DNA from: CAVVFX01 sp963747535
GTDB taxonomy: Bacteria; Acidobacteriota; Terriglobia; Bryobacterales; Bryobacteraceae
Reading direction: 5' to 3'
Length of the DNA stretch: 64,000 nt
Assembly (NCBI GenBank): GCA_963747535.1
Contig: CAVVFX010000006.1
Location: forward strand, 248,001 to 312,000
The notes beneath the pieces were generated by a model. The model was given only the letters and a program-made list of their open reading frames with translations, was not told where the DNA came from and made no database searches. Positions within the stretch are counted from its first letter, which is position 1. Every line of letters starts with the position of its first letter. Position numbers and translations under genes: made by a program. Shown piece by piece: positions 58,316 to 64,000 of this stretch.

Positions 58316-59659
58316 CTAGTGCACCGCCTCCGCCGCGAACGCGGCCTCCAGCGCCTTCTCGACTCGCACGCCGCGCGACCCTTTGAACAAAACGGCGTCG
58401 CCTTTCCGCAACATGCGGTGCAACAGTTCACCGGCCTCCACAGGATCTTCAAAAAAGAACGCGGCGCTGTCCGACAATCCCGTTTTCACAGCCTCATCGA
58501 CTATGAAGCGGGCAGCGCCGCGGATGCCAATAACGACATCAATCCCGCGACATGCGAGATATGATCCCATCCCGCGATGTAACGGCTCGGCCGACTGGCC
58601 AAGTTCCAACATTTCTCCTACGACGGCAATACGGCGAGCAGCTGTTTCGGCAGCCAGCACGTCGATCATGGCGCGCATTGCCTCGGGATTTGAATTATAG
58701 CAATCGTCGAGCACCACGATCCCATTCAGAACGCATCGCTCGCCTCGCATTTTGCCCGCAACAAACGTGGCGGCCGCCTCGCGAAGGTCCGCGGCAGGCA
58801 GTCCAAAGGCTCGCGCGACCGCGAGACCAGCCAGAATATTGAGCACTCCGTGCGCACCCGCCAGATGGGTTTGGAAAACTGTACCGTCGCACTGAAAGCG
58901 CGAACCGCCGGAGATGAATTGCACCTCGCTGGCCCGGACATCGGCTGGATTGCGTATGCCAAACGTGATTACCGGTCCGGGATGAATGTCGCGAAATTGC
59001 GCGACGCGCTCGTCGTCGGCATTCAGGACGGCGATGCCCGACGACGGCAGTTCTTCGATCAGCTCGCGTTTGGCGCGGGCGACGCCTTCGATGGAATCCG
59101 AAAAAAACTCCACGTGCGCATATCCCACGTTGGTCACCAGGCCGACTTCCGGACGCGCCATTCGGGCCAGGGTACGAATCTCGCCTGCATGGTTCATTCC
59201 CAACTCCAGCACCGCGATCTTGCAAGCGTCGGGCAAGCGCAGAATCGAGAGCGGCACACCGACATGATTATTGAAATTGCCATCCGTCTTGCCGGTTTCG
59301 TAGCGCGTGGATAGCAGGTGTGCCACGACATCTTTGGTCGTGGTCTTCCCGGCGCTACCGGTCACGGCAACCACCCTCCCGCCCCAGCGGTTGCGCGCCC
59401 AAACGGCGAGTTGCTGAAGAGCCGCGAGGGTGTCGGACACGACGGTCTGCGTGCCTCGAATGTCCAACATATGGTCGACTACAGCGGCGATGGCGCCGCG
59501 TTGAAAGGCGGCTGCAACATGGTCGTGGCCATCGTGATGGGGTCCGCGCAGGGCAAAGAAGATGTCCCCCGGCTGGAGCGTCCGGGTGTCGACGCTGTAG
59601 CCCGTCGCCTGCGGCTCGGGACTCAACACGCCAAGCATGTCGGCGAGGGAAATGTTCAT
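58316..59659 (-). CDS. murF: UDP-MurNAc-tripeptide--D-Ala-D-Ala ligase
   Basis: From ATG 59659 (MNISLADMLGVLSPEPQATG) the 447-residue protein shows the MurF order: an N-terminal YSVDTRTLQPGDIFFALRG domain, P-loop TGSAGKTTTKDVVAHLL and C-terminal DDCYNSNPEAMRAMIDVLA with VVGEMLELG. It adds D-Ala-D-Ala to the precursor. Five more residues (up to 59674) would be non-homologous. Confidence 0.95.
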   Translation of the reverse strand: MNISLADMLGVLSPEPQATGYSVDTRTLQPGDIFFALRGPHHDGHDHVAAAFQRGAIAAVVDHMLDIRGTQTVVSDTLAALQQLAVWARNRWGGRVVAVTGSAGKTTTKDVVAHLLSTRYETGKTDGNFNNHVGVPLSILRLPDACKIAVLELGMNHAGEIRTLARMARPEVGLVTNVGYAHVEFFSDSIEGVARAKRELIEELPSSGIAVLNADDERVAQFRDIHPGPVITFGIRNPADVRASEVQFISGGSRFQCDGTVFQTHLAGAHGVLNILAGLAVARAFGLPAADLREAAATFVAGKMRGERCVLNGIVVLDDCYNSNPEAMRAMIDVLAAETAARRIAVVGEMLELGQSAEPLHRGMGSYLACRGIDVVIGIRGAARFIVDEAVKTGLSDSAAFFFEDPVEAGELLHRMLRKGDAVLFKGSRGVRVEKALEAAFAAEAVH

Positions 59660-59682
59660 AGGCCTACAATCCACAATTGTGG

Positions 59683-59715
59683 GGCAGGCGGTTTCGCCTG
59701 CCAGGCAGCGTGTCG
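59683..59715. repeat. Family B hairpin between murE and murF
   Basis: GGCAGGCG-GTTT-CGCCTGCC, the minimal family B hairpin. It lies in the 63-bp gap of the dcw operon. Confidence 0.75.
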
Positions 59716-59722
59716 CATGGGG

Positions 59723-61270
59723 TCAGGGTTTCGGATAACCGAACTCCTTCAGCACCTTGCGTGCAACTTCGCGGTCATCAAAATGTATGGTGCGGTCCGC
59801 GAAAATCTGGTACGTCTCGTGACCTTTGCCGGCGATCAGGACGAAGTCTCCGGCGCGGGCCTCTTCGATCGCGCGGCGGATTGCTGCCTCTCGATCCGGT
59901 TCGAAGACATGCTTCGACTCGGTGCGCTGCAATCCGACATTCGCGTCGTTCATAATCTGCAGCGGATCTTCGGAGCGCGGGTTGTCGCTGGTCAGGACCA
60001 CAAAGTCGCTGAGCTCTCCCGCAGCTTTCCCCATCAACGGCCGCTTGCTGCGGTCGCGATCGCCGCCGCAGCCGAACACCGTCAAAATGCGCTTGGGACC
60101 GAGGCCGCGCGCGACCGCCAGCGCATTGCGCAGGGCATCGTCGGTATGAGAATAGTCGACCACCACAGCGAACGGCTGCCCTTCGTCGACGCGCTCAAAC
60201 CTCCCCGGAATGCCGGGGCATTGGGTGATCCCGCGAGCGATCACGTCGGGCGAAATTCCATAGCTCAACCCCGCCCCGGCAGCGGCAAGAATGTTATAGA
60301 CATTGATCTTGCCGATCATGCGGGAATCGATGTCGATGCGCTGCTTGCCCGCCTGGATATCGAATTTCAGGCCCTTGAAGGACGAATCGATATGGCGCGC
60401 CCGAAGGCTCGCGTCCGGGCCCAGGCCATACCACGAGGTTTCGACGCCGGCCGCGGGTTTGATCCGTTTACCGTATTCGTCGTCGCGGTTGATGATCGCA
60501 AAGAGCGGCGCACGGCCGCCATTGCTCTCGAAAAGCAGATGCTTGGCTCGGAAATAATTCTCCATTGTTTCATGGAAGTCCAGATGATCCCGGGTGAGGT
60601 TGGTGAAGACCGCCGTGTGAAAGCGGAAACCATACACGCGCCCTAACGCCAGCGCGTGCGACGAGACCTCCATGGTGGCGAACATCGGCGCGGAGGGCGC
60701 CGCGGACATCGGCGCGGAAGGCGCCGCGCACATTGACGCGTGCGTGCCGCCGGTATGGAGCAGTTCGTCGAAAATCCGGAAAACATCGAGCGATTCGGGC
60801 GTGGTGTTAACGGCAGGTAGTACTTTGCCGGCGAGGTGATATTCAATCGTGCCGATCATGGCCGTGACACCCCCGGCCGCCCGCAGAATCGAATCGATCA
60901 GGTAAGTCGTGGTGGTCTTTCCATTGGTCCCGGTGACGGCGGTCAAGCCCAGTTGCTCATCCGGACAACCGTAGAAGTTGCGTCCCGCCGTCGCCAGTGC
61001 ATGACGCCCGTGGTCCACCTGAATCCACGGGATCGCGGCCGCGAATCCTTCCGGACGCGGAGAGTCGCTCACCACTGCGACAGCGCCGCGGTCTATCGCG
61101 GCCTGGGCGAAAGCCCTGCCGTCGTTCTTAGCGCCGGGGAATGCGAAAAACAGGAATTTCTCCCCAACGCGCCGCGAATCGTACGCGAGTCCGCCGATCT
61201 CCGAGATAGCGACTTCCGAAGGTAGCGGCTGTTTCAGCGACACACCGGAGAGCACCTGTTCGCCATTCAT
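59723..61270 (-). CDS. murE: UDP-MurNAc-tripeptide synthetase (meso-diaminopimelate-adding)
   Basis: The 515-residue protein starts MNGEQVLSGVSLKQPLPSEV and has a P-loop TGTNGKTTTTYLIDSIL, TSDNPRSEDPLQI and the DNPR motif specific for meso-diaminopimelate as the added residue. The GxTHxxMEVSSHAL motif is interrupted: between GGTHA and MEVSSHAL there are about 20 extra residues (SMCAAPSAPMSAAPSAPMFA) from a 24-bp in-frame tandem repeat. The rest is intact, so the enzyme may be active with an enlarged loop. Its ATG overlaps the ftsI stop (ATGA). Confidence 0.94.
   Translation of the reverse strand: MNGEQVLSGVSLKQPLPSEVAISEIGGLAYDSRRVGEKFLFFAFPGAKNDGRAFAQAAIDRGAVAVVSDSPRPEGFAAAIPWIQVDHGRHALATAGRNFYGCPDEQLGLTAVTGTNGKTTTTYLIDSILRAAGGVTAMIGTIEYHLAGKVLPAVNTTPESLDVFRIFDELLHTGGTHASMCAAPSAPMSAAPSAPMFATMEVSSHALALGRVYGFRFHTAVFTNLTRDHLDFHETMENYFRAKHLLFESNGGRAPLFAIINRDDEYGKRIKPAAGVETSWYGLGPDASLRARHIDSSFKGLKFDIQAGKQRIDIDSRMIGKINVYNILAAAGAGLSYGISPDVIARGITQCPGIPGRFERVDEGQPFAVVVDYSHTDDALRNALAVARGLGPKRILTVFGCGGDRDRSKRPLMGKAAGELSDFVVLTSDNPRSEDPLQIMNDANVGLQRTESKHVFEPDREAAIRRAIEEARAGDFVLIAGKGHETYQIFADRTIHFDDREVARKVLKEFGYPKP
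60682..60740. repeat. 24-bp in-frame tandem repeat inside murE
   Basis: ACATCGGCGCGGAGGGCGCC and ACATCGGCGCGGAAGGCGCC begin consecutive 24-bp units at 60682 and 60706, followed by a partial third (ACATTGACGCG). The units encode the APSAPM-type insertion. Confidence 0.8.
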
Positions 61271-63318
61271 CGGGCGAAATTCACCTTCACCTTCTGGCCC
61301 GGCAGGAGAATCTCACCAGCCAGCGGTAGCTGATCACGAACAATTCCGCTGCCGGCCAGAATCACCGGGATCCCGTCGGTTGAAGCCATCGCCATCACTT
61401 GCCGGACCGTTTTGCCCATGAAATTCGGGACGCGCGGACCACCTTGGACGTTGCCTGGCGCCGCGGCCGCTTTTTGCGGATCACCTTGTGGAGCAGGCCC
61501 AGGTGCGGCGTCGTCACCCTCCATGATATTTGGCTGCGTAGGATCGACGTCCGCGATAGCCAGATCGTCGGTCTCTTTCGGATCTGGCTTAGCAGCCGGC
61601 TGGGAGCTTTTATCCGGAGTCTCGGGCAGATCCTTGGGTACGTCCAGAATCCGCAGAGCCTCTTCTGCCACGACATTGAATACCGGTCCCGCGGCGGAGC
61701 CACCGAACCCCGCGTTACCGCTGGTCCCGTTCACTGTTACGACGACCACCAGTTCGGGGTTCTGCACCGGCATGAATCCCATGAACGAAGCGTTGTATGT
61801 ATGGGTGTAATGACGGCTTTTGAAATCGAAGATCTGGGCGGTTCCGGTCTTGCCTGCGACGCTGTAACCCGGAACCTTTACCGTATTCTTGGCCGTGCCG
61901 CGCAACACCACTCCCTCCATGATAGAGCGCACCGTAATGGCGGTCTGGGGCATGATGATGCGTTTGCCTGGCGTAATGGGATCCACCACATTCCCGTGCT
62001 TCAATACCAGTCTGGGCTGGACGAGGATGCCACCGTTGGCGATCACCGAACAGGCGCGAGCCAGTTGGATAGACGTCGCGCTGACTTCCTGACCCATGGA
62101 AACCGATGCGAGCGACGTGGTCCCCCACCTGTCAAGTTTGCGCAACCGGCCGCCGGACTCGGCCGGCAGCGGCACACCTGTCGGTGCTCCGAAGCCAAAG
62201 CGCCGTACGTATTCGTACATCTTTTCCCGGCCGACGCGCGTTCCGATCTGAATCGCCCCGATGTTGCTCGAGTGCTCAATCACCTCGCGCACGCTGATAA
62301 TGCCCAGTCCGCCGTGCGAATCGTGGATCACACGCCCTGGCAGATGCAGCACGCCGCCCATGCAGTTGATGGGAGAATCCGGAGTCAGGTCGGTGGTTTC
62401 GAGCGCCGCCGAGACCGTCATGATCTTAAAGATGGAGCCAGGCTCGAACGGCACTTGTACGCCGAGATCCATGCGCGCCAGGGGATCCTCGCCTGGCTTG
62501 GGCGGGTCGCCGGGATTGTAGGTTGGATAATTGGCCAGCGCGTAAATCTGGCCGTTGTTCGGGTTCATGACAATCACCGTGCCGCTGCGCGCTTTGTGCT
62601 TCTCCACCGCAGCCTTGATTTCCTGCTCGGCGACGTACTGAATGCGTGTGTCGATGGTGAGTGTAATCGACTCGCCGGGTTGCGCCTGTCTTTCCGTCTG
62701 CGAGTCCAGGATTTTCTTCCCATTGCCCACCACCACGTTTTCGGTGCCGGGCTGGCCTTTCAGGTAATTGTCAAGACTCTTTTCGACGCCGGCGAAGCCT
62801 TCCTCCTCCTTATACACGCCGCCGAGTAGATGGGCGGCGATGCCGCCATCGGGATACTCGCGGACACTTTCGGATTGGAATTCGATCCATTCGCACTTCA
62901 GATCGCGCAGACGCCGCGACTCTTCGGATGTGATCTTGCGTTTGAGCCACACGAAGCCGCGATGATCGTCGGCGGCATCCCGGAGATCTTTTTCGAGCTT
63001 CGCGCGGTCCAGGCTGAGGATGGGAGCAATCAATTCCGCGGCGACCGAGATATCCGGCAGGCGCAGCGGATTCACGAAAACGGAGTCGACCGGTACGCTG
63101 ATCGCCAGCGGGCGTCCGATGCGGTCGTAAATATAACCGCGCGGCGCCTGAACTTGCATGACATGTTCCTGCTGTTTGCGTGCGAGCGTCGTGTACTTCT
63201 GGTGGTGGACCACCTGCATCGAAATGAGCCGGTAAAAAATTACGGCGGCCCAGAACAGGACCGCCGTTACAAGAAAGGTCATCCGCTTTACCGCGGCGGC
63301 CCTCTCATCAAGGTTCAC
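61267..63318 (-). CDS. ftsI: Septal transpeptidase FtsI (PBP3) with C-terminal PASTA domain
   Basis: The 683-residue protein has one N-terminal membrane helix (MTFLVTAVLFWAAVIFYRLI), a dimerisation domain (about 60-220) and a transpeptidase with SIFK (catalytic Ser-Lys), SSN (EHSSNIGAIQIG) and KTG (GKTGTAQIFD) boxes. A linker rich in Pro, Asp and Ala (about 560-625) leads to a PASTA domain (about 625-683, VPNFMGKTVRQVMAMASTDG, GQKVKVNF). A PASTA domain on FtsI is typical of Gram-positive PBP2x but less so of diderms. It cross-links peptidoglycan at the septum. It follows ftsL by 12 bp. Confidence 0.94.
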   Translation of the reverse strand: MNLDERAAAVKRMTFLVTAVLFWAAVIFYRLISMQVVHHQKYTTLARKQQEHVMQVQAPRGYIYDRIGRPLAISVPVDSVFVNPLRLPDISVAAELIAPILSLDRAKLEKDLRDAADDHRGFVWLKRKITSEESRRLRDLKCEWIEFQSESVREYPDGGIAAHLLGGVYKEEEGFAGVEKSLDNYLKGQPGTENVVVGNGKKILDSQTERQAQPGESITLTIDTRIQYVAEQEIKAAVEKHKARSGTVIVMNPNNGQIYALANYPTYNPGDPPKPGEDPLARMDLGVQVPFEPGSIFKIMTVSAALETTDLTPDSPINCMGGVLHLPGRVIHDSHGGLGIISVREVIEHSSNIGAIQIGTRVGREKMYEYVRRFGFGAPTGVPLPAESGGRLRKLDRWGTTSLASVSMGQEVSATSIQLARACSVIANGGILVQPRLVLKHGNVVDPITPGKRIIMPQTAITVRSIMEGVVLRGTAKNTVKVPGYSVAGKTGTAQIFDFKSRHYTHTYNASFMGFMPVQNPELVVVVTVNGTSGNAGFGGSAAGPVFNVVAEEALRILDVPKDLPETPDKSSQPAAKPDPKETDDLAIADVDPTQPNIMEGDDAAPGPAPQGDPQKAAAAPGNVQGGPRVPNFMGKTVRQVMAMASTDGIPVILAGSGIVRDQLPLAGEILLPGQKVKVNFAR

Positions 63319-63330
63319 CAGGGAAACTCC

Positions 63331-63843
63331 TTATCTGGACTTTGACCGGAACGACCCGTTCATAGCGAACGAGTGCTCATTTTTCGGTTGAAGCCGGATT
63401 ACCTGATCCGCTCCGGGCCGCACGAGATTGTGTTGAGACGCCATGGCGTTGAGCGATGCGGCACTCAGCATTTTTTCTTCTGCAACATCCACCTTGCGCA
63501 GTTCGATGCGAAGTGCTTCCTGTTCATGCTTCAGTTCCTGAATCTTATAGCTGTCCATGATACCCGCGACTCCGGGGGCAATCATAATGCCTCCGATCAG
63601 CAGAGCGGCGGCTCCGGCGGCGGCAATGGCGGACCACTCTCCTTTCACCTGGGTGTCCGCCTGGCGTACCAGCCGCGAGTTGTCTATCCGCTTGGAATAG
63701 AAGTACACATCGTCGTTGGGTAAACCGGTCAGGGCAAAGAGATCCGCATCCTCTACTGCCGCTGCGGTAGTTGTCATCGGTTGCTCATTTCGACCGCGAA
63801 ATATCGCGGACGGTTGCCTGAAAAATGTTGCCGCCGTCGCCAT
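63331..63843 (-). CDS. ftsL: FtsL-like division protein
   Basis: The 170-residue protein begins MATAATFFRQPSAIFRGRNE, has a cytoplasmic domain of about 70 residues, one membrane helix (SAIAAAGAAALLIGGIMIAP) and a short coiled coil (YKIQELKHEQEALRIELRK). This is the FtsL layout, and position between rsmH and ftsI is canonical; sequence alone is weak, as usual for FtsL. GAGGAA precedes the start at the normal distance. An ATG at 63777 would shorten the N-terminus by 22 residues. Confidence 0.8.
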   Translation of the reverse strand: MATAATFFRQPSAIFRGRNEQPMTTTAAAVEDADLFALTGLPNDDVYFYSKRIDNSRLVRQADTQVKGEWSAIAAAGAAALLIGGIMIAPGVAGIMDSYKIQELKHEQEALRIELRKVDVAEEKMLSAASLNAMASQHNLVRPGADQVIRLQPKNEHSFAMNGSFRSKSR

Positions 63844-63966
63844 GATTGATCTAATTCCTCATCCACCCAGTTGAGTAAATCCGCTTGCCCGCCGGCTCGA
63901 CGCGCAATTGTCTGCCACTCCTGCCTCAAGCCGGCTCCCCCTCGCGGCCCGCTGCGCCGGTGAGCG

Positions 63967-64000
63967 CTATGCCGCGTTTGCCACCACCAGCGCGCGCAGT
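63967..64000 (-). CDS. rsmH: Possible C-terminal end of rsmH (mraW)
   Basis: At the window edge one minus-strand frame ends LRALVVANAA with TAG at 63967-63969, resembling the end of the 16S rRNA methyltransferase RsmH that normally precedes ftsL. Another frame also ends nearby (TGA close to 63930). Only 11 codons are visible, so this rests mainly on gene order. Confidence 0.3.
   Translation of the reverse strand, partial: LRALVVANAA

Noticed and set aside
59318..60646. Long plus-strand open frame opposite murF and murE
   Set aside because: Covers two confirmed mur genes on the other strand; GC-driven shadow.

Overview
This is a high-GC bacterial chromosome segment, most likely from an acidobacterium of the Solibacter/Bryobacter type. 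That assignment is an inference. It rests on a matrixin protease whose C-terminus resembles the adhesin-like tail common in Solibacter, on a small protein with the N-terminal STGPRT/GK signature frequent in that group, on secreted proteins of acidobacterial flavour (YPPGQ-repeat protein, lysine-rich mini-proteins) and on a very high density of dispersed intergenic hairpin repeats. No prophage, CRISPR array, secondary-metabolite cluster or rRNA is visible.

Layout. 1-1.25 kb: start of leuA (2-isopropylmalate synthase), divergent from a LysR regulator with an operator-like inverted repeat between them. 1.3-8.3 kb: conserved hypotheticals, a transglutaminase-like protein, a minimal beta-carbonic-anhydrase-like protein, a secreted protein plus matrixin metalloprotease gene pair, and nth. 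8.7-17.6 kb: acyltransferase, tex, a Uma2-type nuclease, a Tat-exported amidase, a divergent RibBA and two more transglutaminase-like genes. 17.8-30.7 kb: a sugar isomerase/epimerase-like gene, an oxidoreductase, an FHA-GAF-PP2C phosphatase, an M24 peptidase, a tRNA-Phe-like gene, a slipin, an EamA transporter, a glycosidase remnant and two single-domain PPK2 kinases. 30.7-43.6 kb: a GNAT, comEC, a ParA-like ATPase, ccmC, an ftcD/HutI-like pair, yceH, a PurU lacking its ACT domain, an amine-oxidase-fold flavoenzyme and a phosphonoacetate-hydrolase-like enzyme.

43.9-47.5 kb looks like a decayed genomic island. It holds a PIN-like gene and partner, gene fragments, a PemK/MazF toxin with an unusual Lys/Ala/Gly-rich partner, and an integrase C-terminal remnant beside the 3' end of tRNA-Lys. 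47.7-64 kb is a TetR regulator followed by the division and cell-wall (dcw) cluster. All of it is on the minus strand, in transcription order (rsmH)-ftsL-ftsI-murE-murF-mraY-murD-ftsW-murG-murC-ftsQ-ftsA-ftsZ. murB and ddl are missing from the place where they often sit.

The most striking system-level feature is the repeat ecology. At least 13 loci carry a hairpin with a roughly 10-nt loop near CAAAAAACGA. Most stems keep pairing by compensatory changes, and nearly all loci lie just 3' of a stop codon and outside divergent promoter regions. Other families (a double hairpin, a GGCAGGCG hairpin, an 85-bp unit and a 109-bp composite) accompany it. Some have become coding sequence: one forms a loop of the EamA transporter, one replaces the C-terminus of a GxxExxY protein, and one supplies the stop of a Uma2 gene. 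Several genes also look like altered enzymes: a HutI-like protein without metal ligands, a RibBA with changed active sites in both halves, and transglutaminase-like proteins without the usual His.
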